Origin: JACVRW01 sp963837445
Lineage (GTDB): Bacteria; Actinomycetota; Thermoleophilia; Solirubrobacterales; Thermoleophilaceae
Assembly: GCA_963837445.1 (NCBI GenBank)
Contig: CAWINK010000020.1
Coordinates: forward strand, 248,001-312,000
Length of the DNA: 64,000 nucleotides
Reading direction: 5' to 3'
The notes beneath the pieces are model-generated. The model was not told where the DNA came from. It worked only from the letters and a program-made list of their open reading frames with translations, and made no database searches. Of this stretch, positions 52,490 to 60,486 are shown piece after piece (the first letter of the stretch is position 1; every line of letters starts with the position of its first letter). The position numbers and the translations under genes were made by a program.

Positions 52490-53407
52490 ATGGACGAGCT
52501 AGCCGAACAGGCCGTCGACGCCATCAACGCCATCTCGGGGAGGCACGAGGGCCACCGGGCGGCGCATGCGAAGGGCACGCTCATCGCCGGCACGTTCACA
52601 CCCTCCGCGTCCGGCCTGACCACGGCGGCGCACATGCAGGACGAGCCCGTGCGCGTGACAGCGCGCTTTTCGAACGGCGGCGGCGACCCCGGCATCCCCG
52701 ACTACGCCAAGGAGGGCCGCGGCCTGGCGGTGAAGTTCTATCTGCCCGACGGCTCGCGCACGGACGTCGTGGCGCTCAGCCTGCCGTGCTTCTTCGCGCG
52801 CACGCCGGAGGACTTCATCGAGTTCACGCAGGCTCGCAAGCCGGTTCCCGAGACCGGCCAGCCAGACTTCGGCAAGGTCGGCGCCTGGCTCGAGGCGCAT
52901 CCCGAGGCCGGACCGGCAATACAGGCGGCTGTCACGGCCGACCCGCCGGAGAGCTACGCCATGGTCACGTACAACTCGATCCACTCCTTCCTCTGGACCG
53001 CGCCGGACGGCACCGAGCGCTTCGTGCGCTACCGGTTCGAGCCCGAGGCCGGCGAAAGCACGCTCTCCGCGGAGGACGCCAAGGCGCGCGGCCGCGACTA
53101 CCTCCAGGAGGAGATCGCCGCACGCGACTCGACCGCGTTCCGGATGATCGCGGTGATCGCCGACGACGGCGACCCGGTCGACGACCCGACCGTGGCCTTC
53201 CCGGCCGAACGCGAGCAGGTCGAGCTAGGCCGCCTGGAGCTGGCCGGCGTGGACACCGAACGCGAGCGCGACGGCGACATCCTCGTCTTCGACCCGACCC
53301 GCGTCACCGACGGCATCGATCTGTCGGGCGACGAGATCCTCCGCTTCCGCCCGCGCGCGTACTCGGCATCGGTAACGCGCCGCTCTGGCGCGCCCGCGCC
53401 GGCCTAA
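52490..53407 (+). CDS. Catalase-related haem peroxidase
   Basis: 305 residues, the short catalase-core type (SrpA-like) that acts as a peroxidase. Distal His in HRAAHAKGTLIAGTF, Asn in the MVTYNSIHSFLW region, PVRVTARFSNGGGDP, GLAVKFYLPDG, and the proximal haem-ligand Tyr in RFRPRAYSAS (RxxxY). No signal peptide. ATG 52490 is exactly 6 bases after TAGTGT (52478-52483), so leaderless. Probably oxidant defence. Confidence 0.92.
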   Translation: MDELAEQAVDAINAISGRHEGHRAAHAKGTLIAGTFTPSASGLTTAAHMQDEPVRVTARFSNGGGDPGIPDYAKEGRGLAVKFYLPDGSRTDVVALSLPCFFARTPEDFIEFTQARKPVPETGQPDFGKVGAWLEAHPEAGPAIQAAVTADPPESYAMVTYNSIHSFLWTAPDGTERFVRYRFEPEAGESTLSAEDAKARGRDYLQEEIAARDSTAFRMIAVIADDGDPVDDPTVAFPAEREQVELGRLELAGVDTERERDGDILVFDPTRVTDGIDLSGDEILRFRPRAYSASVTRRSGAPAPA

Positions 53408-53436
53408 CGGGCGCACAACGTCGCCGTCAGTAGGGC

Positions 53437-53482
53437 GGTGCCACGAGTTTTGGGTCGCATAGCGACCATTTCTCGTGGCACC
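53437..53482. terminator. Two-level hairpin between convergent genes
   Basis: Outer 11-bp perfect stem GGTGCCACGAG/CTCGTGGCACC, an internal loop, then an inner 6-bp stem GGTCGC-ATA-GCGACC. Lies 30 bases after the peroxidase stop and 6 bases after the glycerate kinase stop, fitting a bidirectional terminator or RNA-stabilising structure. Confidence 0.65.
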
Positions 53483-53488
53483 GAGGCG

Positions 53489-54457
53489 TCAGAGCTCGAC
53501 GAGGGCGCGGCCAGCGGCCTCGATGTCGGGGAGCGCCTGCGCTTCCGTTACGGACGCGAGGTCGATGATGCGCTCGCCGAACGGCTCGAGGCGGTTGCGG
53601 CCGACGATGGCGTGGCAGGTCACGCCGGCCTGGCGGCAGCGGGTGGCCACCTCGCCGACGATCTTGCCCTGGAGGGTCTGGTCGTCGAGTCGGCCCTCGC
53701 CGGTCACGACGAAGGACGAGCCGCGCATCAACTCGTCGAAGCCGATCGCGTCGAGCACGTAGGGAGCGCCGGGGACGAGCCGCGCGCCGCAGGCCGCCCA
53801 GAGCCCGCCGGACAGCCCGCCGGCCGCCCCGGTCATGGGCTCGCCGCGCGGATCGCGTGGGAAGCGCTCCGCCAGCTCGGTCTGCCGGCGCTCGAGCCGC
53901 TTCACCATCGCGGCGTCGGCGCCCTTCTGCGGAGCGAAGACGCGCGGGGCGTCCTCGAAGGCGGTGCGCACGTCGCAGAGCACGTCCATCGGGACCCTCA
54001 CGCCCGCCTCGTCGAGTGCCTCGAGCGCGCCGGCTCCGCCGTCCGTGGTGGCCGAGCCGCCCACGGTCACGATCACCTTCTCGGCGCCGGCCTTCACCGC
54101 GGCCACGATCAGCTCGCCGGTGCCGCGCGTGGAGGCCGCCCACGCGTCGCGCTCGCCCTCGTCAACCAAGCCAAGACCGCTTGCCTGGGCCGTCTCCACC
54201 ACCGCCGCGCCGTCGGGCAGGAACGCGAAGCCCGCCTCGACCGGCCGGCCGAGCGGATCGGACGCCGTGACCGTGCGCACCTCGCCGCCGAGGGCGCCCA
54301 CGAGCACCTCCATCGTCCCCTCGCCGCCGTCCGCGACCGGCAGCTCGTGCGCCTCGCGATCGGCGGAGCGCAGGCCGCCCGCGATGGCCGCGGCCACCTC
54401 GCGCGCCGAAAAGGTCCCCTTGAAGGAGTCGGGGGCCACCAGGACCGGCAGGCTCAA
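53489..54457 (-). CDS. Glycerate kinase (GlxK/GarK family)
   Basis: Phosphorylates glycerate to 2- or 3-phosphoglycerate. 322 residues: VLVAPDSFKGTFSAREVAAA start, PVADGGEGTMEVL, VGGSATTDGGAGALEAL (signature), PQKGADAAMV, GAAGGLSGGLWAACGA, VTGEGRLDDQTLQGK. The start is TTG 54457, overlapping the macrodomain stop (TTGA), so translation is coupled. Glycerate could come from turnover of glucosylglycerate made by gpgS-gpgP 3 kb away, but this link is inference. Confidence 0.93.
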   Translation of the reverse strand: MSLPVLVAPDSFKGTFSAREVAAAIAGGLRSADREAHELPVADGGEGTMEVLVGALGGEVRTVTASDPLGRPVEAGFAFLPDGAAVVETAQASGLGLVDEGERDAWAASTRGTGELIVAAVKAGAEKVIVTVGGSATTDGGAGALEALDEAGVRVPMDVLCDVRTAFEDAPRVFAPQKGADAAMVKRLERRQTELAERFPRDPRGEPMTGAAGGLSGGLWAACGARLVPGAPYVLDAIGFDELMRGSSFVVTGEGRLDDQTLQGKIVGEVATRCRQAGVTCHAIVGRNRLEPFGERIIDLASVTEAQALPDIEAAGRALVEL

Positions 54458-54945
54458 AGCGCCTCGCGGAAGGCGCGCTCCGCATCTTCACCGTGCACGG
54501 CGAAGATGATCCGCTCGAGCGCGCCGGAATGCTCCCGCGCCGCGCCGACCATGATCCGGGCCGCCTCCTCCAGCGGGAAGCCGCCCACGCCGGTGCCGAA
54601 CGCGACGAGCGCGAGCGAGCGCACCCCGAGCTCCTCCGCCCTGGCGAGCGTCGAGCGGGTGGCGCGCTCGATGATCTCCGCGGAGGTGGGGCCGCCGAGC
54701 TCCATGGTCGCCGCGTGGATCACCCAACGGGCGGGCATGTCGCCGGCCGTCGTCTCGACGGCCTCGCCGAGACCGATGGGCGCGCGCCCGTCCGACTCGC
54801 GCTGCACCTCCGGCCCGCCCGCGCGCGAGATCGCCCCCGCCACGCCGCCGCCGTGAATGAGCTGGGTGTTGGCCGCGTTGGCGATCGCGTCCACCTCGAG
54901 TGAGGTGATGTCCGCAGCGATGACTTCCAGCTCAGCCACGAGCAC
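54454..54945 (-). CDS. Macrodomain protein (ADP-ribose-binding/hydrolase)
   Basis: 163 residues. Macro fold: VIAADITSLEVDAIANAANT, GGGVAGAISRAGG (catalytic loop, with N before it), ARWVIHAATM, and LALVAFGTGVGGFPLEEAA (phosphate loop). Fits O-acetyl-ADP-ribose deacetylase or mono-ADP-ribosyl hydrolase of the MacroD type. Start GTG 54945 or GTG 54939. Coupled to glycerate kinase downstream by a 4-base overlap. Confidence 0.9.
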   Translation of the reverse strand: MLVAELEVIAADITSLEVDAIANAANTQLIHGGGVAGAISRAGGPEVQRESDGRAPIGLGEAVETTAGDMPARWVIHAATMELGGPTSAEIIERATRSTLARAEELGVRSLALVAFGTGVGGFPLEEAARIMVGAAREHSGALERIIFAVHGEDAERAFREAL

Positions 54946-55035
54946 ATCGTGACGAAATGTGTCGATCTCGCCTCCTCCCGTTCGTGGTTATGGTGAACGC
55001 GACGAGTGGCGTCGCGCTACGAGAGGAGTCCGGAC

Positions 55036-55425
55036 ATGAAGTACCTCTGCACGATCTACGGTGACGAGAGCCAGTTGGCGAGTGCCACGCCGGAGCAGAC
55101 GAACGAGATGCTCGAGGCGTACGGCGCCTTCGGCCGCGAGGCCGGCGACGCGATCCTCGGGGGTGAGGGCCTTCAGCCCACGTCCACGGCCACCACCGTG
55201 CGCGTTCGCGACGGGGAGCGCATGCTCACCGACGGGCCGTTCGCCGAGACCAAGGAGCAGCTCGGGGGCTTCTACCTGCTCGAGTGCAACAGCCTCGACG
55301 AGGCGATCGACCTGGCGGCGAAGATCCCGGGAGCGCAGTTCGGCTCGGTCGAGGTGCGGCCGGTCATGAACTACGAGGGCGCCGGGGCCGAGGGCGCACA
55401 GCAATCGGCGGCGGCTCACAGCTAG
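55036..55425 (+). CDS. YCII/DGPF-domain protein, copy 2
   Basis: 129 residues: MKYLCTIYGDESQLASATPE, ATTVRVRDGERMLTDGPFAE and LDEAIDLAAKIPGAQFGSVE. ATG 55036 follows GAGAGGAG. Paralog of the protein at 40534 with a longer C-terminal tail (GAGAEGAQQSAAAHS). Its TAG stop (55423-55425) lies within the sigma frame that follows. Confidence 0.88.
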   Translation: MKYLCTIYGDESQLASATPEQTNEMLEAYGAFGREAGDAILGGEGLQPTSTATTVRVRDGERMLTDGPFAETKEQLGGFYLLECNSLDEAIDLAAKIPGAQFGSVEVRPVMNYEGAGAEGAQQSAAAHS

Positions 55426-56669
55426 CGGCTCCCGGCGCGGTAGTCGATCGCCTGTTCCGGCGCGAGTCGGGACGGGCGATCGCGACCCTGATCCGGATCC
55501 TCGGCGACTTCGACCTCGCCGAGGAGGCGGTGCAGGAGGCGTTCGCCACCGCGGTGGAACGCTGGCCGCGCGACGGAGTCCCACCCAATCCCGGAGGCTG
55601 GATCGTGCTCACGGCGCGCAACAGCGCGATCGACCGCCTGCGCCGCGAGCGGCGCTACGCGGAGAAGCTGCGCGAGCTTGAGGCGCTGGGTGGCGGCGAG
55701 GAGTCAGAGGAGGCGATGGCCACGACGATCCCCGACGACCGGCTGCGGCTGTTCTTCACCTGCTGCCACCCGGCGCTCGCGCCGGAGGCGCGCGTGGCGC
55801 TCACGCTGCGAACCCTGGGTGGGCTCTCCACGCCGGAGGTGGCGCGTGCCTTCCTGACCGGCGAGACGGCGATGCAGCAGCGGCTCGTGAGGGCCAAACG
55901 CAAGATCCAGACGTCGGGCATCCGCTACGAGGTTCCGGAGGACCACCAGCTGCCGCATCGGCTGCGCTCGGTGCTGGCATCGCTCTACCTGATCTTCAAC
56001 GAGGGCTACCTGGCCACGAGCGCCGACCTCCTGGTCAGGCGCGAGCTGTGCGACGAGGCGATCCGCCTCGGCCGCGTGCTCGTCGAGCTGATGCCGGACG
56101 AGCCGGAGGCGCGCGCGCTGCTCGCCCTGATGCTGCTGAGCCACTCGCGCCGCGACGCTCGCGTGGACGAGCACGGCGAGATGGTGCTCTTGGAGGACCA
56201 GGACCGCTCGCTGTGGCACCGTGACGAGCTCGCGCAGGGACTCGCGATGGCGGCGCGGCCAGGCGGCAGCCACGGCGAGTACGGACTTCAGGCCGCGATT
56301 GCGGCCGAGCACGCGCGCGCGACGCGGGCGGAGGACACCGACTGGGCGCGAATCGCAGCGCTGTACGAGAGCCTCACGACGGTCAACCGCTCCGCCATCG
56401 TCGAGCTGAACCGCGCGGTCGCGGTGGCGATGGCCGAGGGACCGGCCCGCGGGCTGCGCCTCATCGACGGGCTCGAGGCCGGCGGCCGGCTCGACGACTA
56501 CCACCTGCTTCACTCGGCGCGTGCCGGCCTCCTCGGACGGCTCGGACGCGATCCCGAGGCGGCGGTCGCCTACGGCCGCGCCCTGGAGCTGGCGACCAAC
56601 CCTGTCGAGCGCCGCTTTCTCGAGCGGCGCCTAGCGGCGCACGCGAAGCGAGCGGCGGACCAGGGCTGA
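55422..56669 (+). CDS. ECF42-type RNA polymerase sigma factor, copy 2
   Basis: About 415 residues: region 2 (LIRILGDFDLAEEAVQEAF, NPGGWIVLTARNSAIDRLRR), region 4 (ALTLRTLGGLSTPEVARAFL, AMQQRLVRAKRKI) and the ECF42 C-terminal extension (YLIFNEGYLATSADL, LALMLLSHSRRDARV, AVAYGRALELATNPVERRFL). As in copy 1, no ATG, GTG or TTG lies near the conserved start; the only in-frame ATG is at 55284, deep inside the DGPF gene. Its end overlaps the convergent sugar dehydrogenase gene by 39 bases. Confidence 0.86.
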   Translation, partial: LAAPGAVVDRLFRRESGRAIATLIRILGDFDLAEEAVQEAFATAVERWPRDGVPPNPGGWIVLTARNSAIDRLRRERRYAEKLRELEALGGGEESEEAMATTIPDDRLRLFFTCCHPALAPEARVALTLRTLGGLSTPEVARAFLTGETAMQQRLVRAKRKIQTSGIRYEVPEDHQLPHRLRSVLASLYLIFNEGYLATSADLLVRRELCDEAIRLGRVLVELMPDEPEARALLALMLLSHSRRDARVDEHGEMVLLEDQDRSLWHRDELAQGLAMAARPGGSHGEYGLQAAIAAEHARATRAEDTDWARIAALYESLTTVNRSAIVELNRAVAVAMAEGPARGLRLIDGLEAGGRLDDYHLLHSARAGLLGRLGRDPEAAVAYGRALELATNPVERRFLERRLAAHAKRAADQG

Positions 56670-58025
56670 GTGGTTGCGCGCAGCGTCGCGGGCGCGCAGC
56701 CGGAGCTGCACCCGGGGACGGCGGCCGTCGGCGAGCGCGCGGCGGAGCAGGCGCGAGGAGCGCTTTCTGAGCCGGACCTTGAGCCGCTTGCGCGGCGAGC
56801 TCTGCGCAGCCCCACTGGCGCGGCGCAGGAGCAGCTTGCGCTTGCCGATCCGCAGCGTTCCACCCACCGAGACCGTGCAGGCCTCGCTGCAGCGCACATA
56901 AGCCACCGCCCCGCGCAGGCGCAGCACGCGCTGGCGCCCGGGCACGCGCACCGAGACCACGGGCGGAGTCGTGTCGGCCGAGGGGGGTGGCGGAGGACCA
57001 GCTCCCACGTCGAACCTCAGGATCTTGCCGAGCAGCGAGCCTGGATTCTGGGCGTCACCCTCGGGATCCTCTTGGGTGCCGCCGTCGCCCGTGGAGAGGT
57101 AGAGCCCGCCGTCCGGCCCGAACAGGAGCTGGCCGCCGTTGTGGTTGCTCGCCTGGTCATGCTGGATCGTGCTCAGCGGCGTCCGGACGCCGTCTCGGTA
57201 CTCATCGAGCTGGAGGTCGCCGCCGTTGTCGACGTAGAAGACGAACACCCGGTGGCTCGTCGCGTAGTCCGGCGACACCGCGAGCGCCAGGAGTCCCTGC
57301 TCGCCGCCGTCCTGGACCTGTGCGGTGAGGTTGAGGAACTCACTGGTCCCCGCGGGAGTGCGCAGGAGCACGCGACCGGGCTTCTCGACGATGAACAGCT
57401 GGTTCGGGTCGCCGGGGGGCGCGGCCACGGCAACCGGCTGGTTGAAGCTGCCGATGCTCGTGGCCGTGAGCGTTCCGCTGGTCTCGCCCAGGCGGTACAC
57501 CCCGCCCGCCAGCGAGGTCGCGTACAGGTGTCCCACGCCGTCCTCGCCGAACCCGGAGACGTTCGGGACCACGAGCCCGGTGTCCTCGGCCGGCAGCGCG
57601 GCCTGCGGCCCCAGCTTCATGACGATCCCGGTGTCGAAGCGGCCGAACAGGTACTGGCCCGCGAACGACGGCAGCGCGGGATCGCGCACGAGATACCCGC
57701 CGATCACCACGTCCGGCCCGCTGGGGTAGTCGTAGGTGGGCGGGAAGTAGTTCATCGGTGTGCAGCTGGATGGCCCGGGCGTGTTCCCCGAGAAGCAGTT
57801 CCAGCCGAGGTTCGCGCCGCGGGTCTGGGCGGCCGGGACGAAGGTGATCTCCTCCCTGATCCCGCCCACGTCCCCGACGTACATGTCGCCCGTCTGGCGA
57901 TCGAACGACCAGCGGTACGGGTTGCGCATGCCGGACGCGTACACCTCCGCCTGCACCTGGGCGGCGGCGGGTGGGGCGGGCACGAGCAGCAGCAGGGTCA
58001 GGAACGCAATTGCGAGATATGGCAC
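56631..58025 (-). CDS. Secreted PQQ-dependent sugar dehydrogenase-like protein, halves in reversed order
   Basis: 464 residues. Signal peptide (LAIAFLTLLLLVPAPPAAA), then segments normally in the C-terminal half of soluble glucose dehydrogenase: GMRNPYRWSFD (32-42), MYVGDVGG, ANLGWNCFSG (71-80), GFGEDGVGHLYATSLAGGVY (148-167). Only afterwards come segments normally N-terminal: SFNQPVAVAAPPGDP (183-197), EKPGRV, GGEQGLLALA (230-239), SNHNGGQLLFGPDG with the catalytic His (about 275), STGDGG, LLGKILRFDV (311-320). A Pro linker and a basic ~130-residue tail follow. GTG 58025 overlaps the ligase stop. Confidence 0.88.
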   Translation of the reverse strand: MPYLAIAFLTLLLLVPAPPAAAQVQAEVYASGMRNPYRWSFDRQTGDMYVGDVGGIREEITFVPAAQTRGANLGWNCFSGNTPGPSSCTPMNYFPPTYDYPSGPDVVIGGYLVRDPALPSFAGQYLFGRFDTGIVMKLGPQAALPAEDTGLVVPNVSGFGEDGVGHLYATSLAGGVYRLGETSGTLTATSIGSFNQPVAVAAPPGDPNQLFIVEKPGRVLLRTPAGTSEFLNLTAQVQDGGEQGLLALAVSPDYATSHRVFVFYVDNGGDLQLDEYRDGVRTPLSTIQHDQASNHNGGQLLFGPDGGLYLSTGDGGTQEDPEGDAQNPGSLLGKILRFDVGAGPPPPPSADTTPPVVSVRVPGRQRVLRLRGAVAYVRCSEACTVSVGGTLRIGKRKLLLRRASGAAQSSPRKRLKVRLRKRSSRLLRRALADGRRPRVQLRLRARDAARNHSALVRRSLRVRR

Positions 58026-58960
58026 TCGTTCGGATCCTTGTCGTCGCGCCAGCGCATGAACTTCGCGCCGTGGCGTATGCGGTTACCGGTGATGTGGTCG
58101 AAGCCGATCTCGACGACGAGCTCCGGACGGAGGCCCTCCCAGACGAGCTCCTCCTCGGACTTCCAGCGGCTCGGCTCGCCTGAGCCGCGCTCGCCGGTCC
58201 GGTAGGGCTCGAGCAGGTCGATCAGCTCGCGCTTCTGCTTCGCGGTGAACCCGGAGGTGTGGCCCACCACATGCAGGTTTCCGTCGTCGTCGTACATCCC
58301 GAGGATCAGCGACCCGACGGTGCCCTCCTCCTTGCCGAAGCGGAATGCCGCCACCACCGCATCCGCGGTGCGCACCCGCTTGATCTTGACCATCCCGGTG
58401 CGCTCGCCGGGGCTGTAGGGCGCGTCGCCCTTTTTCGCGATCACGCCCTCCGACACCCCGGTGAGCCACTCGCCGGCCGCGGCGTCGCGATCGGCAGTCA
58501 CCGGGCTGAGCTCGACCGGGTCGGCCACGACCGCGGCGAGCCGCTCGCGGCGCTCGTCGTAGGGGAGCGGGCACAGCACCTCGTCTCCCTCCGCCAGCAG
58601 GTCGAATGCCACCAGCGAAGCGGGCGTCTCCTCGCGCAGCCGCTCCACGCGCGAGGCGGCGGGGTGGATGCGCTGGGAGAGCAGGTCGAACTCCTGCACG
58701 CCGTCGACCACCACCATCATCTCGCCGTCGAGCACCAGCCGCTCGTGCGGAAGCTCCATCACCAGGTCTACGACGTCCGGGAAGTAGCGGTTCATCGGCT
58801 TGCCGTTGCGGCTCTGGAGCTGGACGTCGTCGCCGTCGCGGAACACGATCGTGCGGAAGCCGTCGAACTTGGGCTCGTAGCGCCAGCCCTCGCCCTCGGG
58901 CAGCTCCTTCGCGGAGCGCGCCAGCTGCGGCTTGACGGGCGGCTTCAGCGGCAGGCTCAT
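57998..58960 (-). CDS. ATP-dependent DNA ligase (LigC-like)
   Basis: 320 residues. Nucleotidyltransferase motif I EPKFDGFR with the AMP-accepting Lys, RNGKPMNRYFPDV, motif III LVLDGEMMVV, LVAFDLLAEGDE, motif IV GVSEGVIAKKGDAPY, motif V MVKIKRVRTADAVV, then an OB fold. Size and lack of polymerase or nuclease domains fit stand-alone bacterial LigC-type enzymes, accessory to NAD-dependent LigA. ATG overlap (ATGA) with the upstream SDR gene. Confidence 0.92.
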   Translation of the reverse strand: MSLPLKPPVKPQLARSAKELPEGEGWRYEPKFDGFRTIVFRDGDDVQLQSRNGKPMNRYFPDVVDLVMELPHERLVLDGEMMVVVDGVQEFDLLSQRIHPAASRVERLREETPASLVAFDLLAEGDEVLCPLPYDERRERLAAVVADPVELSPVTADRDAAAGEWLTGVSEGVIAKKGDAPYSPGERTGMVKIKRVRTADAVVAAFRFGKEEGTVGSLILGMYDDDGNLHVVGHTSGFTAKQKRELIDLLEPYRTGERGSGEPSRWKSEEELVWEGLRPELVVEIGFDHITGNRIRHGAKFMRWRDDKDPNECHISQLRS

Positions 58961-59745
58961 CGCGGTGCGACGCTCTTGCCGAGGATCCGTCGCAGCAGCA
59001 GGTCGCCGAGCCGCGGCGAGATCCCGTTCGCCACCCGCAGCGCGCGCACCAGCGGCGGGTAGAAGAGCTCACGGCGGTCGCTCTCAACAGCCTTCACCAC
59101 CTGCTCGCCGAGTGGCCCCGCCGGCGCGCGGCGGTCCATCCGGTACCAGTCCGGCATGTGGTCGAGCTCGTGGTCGTGCAGCGAGGTCTCGATCTCTCCC
59201 GGGTACACGGTGGTCACCGACACGCCGGTGCCGTACAGCTCCTGCCTCAGGGCCTCGGCGAAGCCACGCTGTGCGGCCTTGGTGCCGTTGTAGACCGCGG
59301 CGGACGGGAAGCCGCGCACGCCGCCGCCCGACGAGACCACCACGATGTGGCCGCGGCCGCGTTCGAGCATGCCCGGCAGTCCGGCCCAGACGGTGTGGAT
59401 GGTGCCGAGCCAGTTCACGTCGTTCATCTGGCGCGCCTCGTCCAGCGGCAGCTGGGCGAACGGCCTGTAGTGGGTGATCCCCGCGTTGGCCACCAGCACG
59501 TCCAGGTCGCCGAACTGCTCGACCGCGCGCGTCATCGAGTCGGCGTCGGTCACGTCGCCCGGGATCGCCGCATGACCGTTGCCGGGCAGCTCCTGGACCA
59601 GCTGCTCGAGTGGCTCGCTGCGGCGCGCGACCAGGCCGAGGGTGCAGCCGCGCGCGGCGAAGGCGCGTGCAATCGCCTCGCCGATTCCGCGCGAGGCGCC
59701 GGTCACAAGCACGCGAGTCCCGACCCCGATCTCCACGGCGGCCAT
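58957..59745 (-). CDS. Short-chain dehydrogenase/reductase
   Basis: 262 residues: TRVLVTGASRGIGEAIARAF (TGxxxGIG), VLVANAGITHYRPF (NAG), catalytic VVSSGGGVRGFPSAAVYNGTK (Ser, Tyr-x3-Lys), VTTVYPGEIETSLHDHE, and a C-terminal extension of about 60 residues (RRELFYPPLVRALRVANGIS) seen in classical SDRs acting on lipids or ketones. ATG 59745 chosen; upstream in-frame starts overlap the divergent regulator's promoter. Coupled to the ligase gene. Confidence 0.9.
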   Translation of the reverse strand: MAAVEIGVGTRVLVTGASRGIGEAIARAFAARGCTLGLVARRSEPLEQLVQELPGNGHAAIPGDVTDADSMTRAVEQFGDLDVLVANAGITHYRPFAQLPLDEARQMNDVNWLGTIHTVWAGLPGMLERGRGHIVVVSSGGGVRGFPSAAVYNGTKAAQRGFAEALRQELYGTGVSVTTVYPGEIETSLHDHELDHMPDWYRMDRRAPAGPLGEQVVKAVESDRRELFYPPLVRALRVANGISPRLGDLLLRRILGKSVAPR

Positions 59746-59772
59746 GCTAGTCACCCTGGATAGGATCTCCCT

Positions 59773-60486
59773 ATGTCCCAAGAGCAGGTCTCAGTCGCCG
59801 AGGAGGAATACCTCCAGATCATCTACTGGCTCCAGGAGGCCGGACTTCCGATCACGGGGGCGAACATCGCGCGCGCGATGCAGGTGTCGGCGCCCACGGT
59901 GCACGAGATGATTGGACGCCTCGAGGCCGACGGCTACGTCACGCGCGCCGCCGACAAGTCCCTCGAGTTCACCGACTCCGGCAAGGAGCACGCGGCGGGC
60001 ATCGTGCGCCGCCACCGGCTGATAGAGCGCTTTCTCACCGATGTGTTCGAGATCCCCTGGGATCAGGTGCACGAGGAGGCCGAGCGGCTGGAGCACTGGA
60101 TGTCGCCGATGGTCGAGGAGCGCATGCTGAGAGCGATCGGCGACTCCAAGACGTGTCCCCACGGGCATCCGATCTTTGAGGGCGAGCGGGAGCTGGGCGT
60201 GCCGCTCGCCGACGTGGAGGAGGGCGCGAAGGTCCGCATTCTCCGCTTCGAGAACGAGGCCGAGGACCTCCTGCACTATTTGAAGGACACGGGCCTGACG
60301 CCCGGGCTCGAGGGGGTACTGGCCCGCGCGGGGGACGACGAGGTCCTGGTGGACTCGGGCGACGCCAAGCACGCGGTCACGCGCAGCGTGGCCGAGACCG
60401 TGTCGGTGGTCGCCGATCCCTCGCCGCCGCCGCGCACCGCGCTGCCGGACCAGCTCGTGCTGGGCCGCGAGCGCTACGGCCGCTAG
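59773..60486 (+). CDS. DtxR/MntR-family metal-dependent regulator
   Basis: 237 residues. Winged helix EEEYLQIIYWLQEAGLPITG, VSAPTVHEMIGRLEADGYV; metal-binding and dimer region with GIVRRHRLIERFLTDVF, EEAERLEHWMSPMVEERML, CPHGHPIF (the Cys and His ligands of the family); C-terminal FeoA/SH3-like domain (KVRILRFENEAEDLLHYL). Likely a manganese- or iron-responsive repressor. ATG 59773 is 6 bases after TAGGAT (59761-59766), so leaderless. No metal transporter is adjacent. Confidence 0.93.
   Translation: MSQEQVSVAEEEYLQIIYWLQEAGLPITGANIARAMQVSAPTVHEMIGRLEADGYVTRAADKSLEFTDSGKEHAAGIVRRHRLIERFLTDVFEIPWDQVHEEAERLEHWMSPMVEERMLRAIGDSKTCPHGHPIFEGERELGVPLADVEEGAKVRILRFENEAEDLLHYLKDTGLTPGLEGVLARAGDDEVLVDSGDAKHAVTRSVAETVSVVADPSPPPRTALPDQLVLGRERYGR

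Noticed and set aside
53489..54945. Macrodomain and glycerate kinase as part of the gpgS-gpgP pathway operon
   Set aside because: They are on the other strand, 2 kb away, separated by terminators; only an indirect metabolic link is possible.
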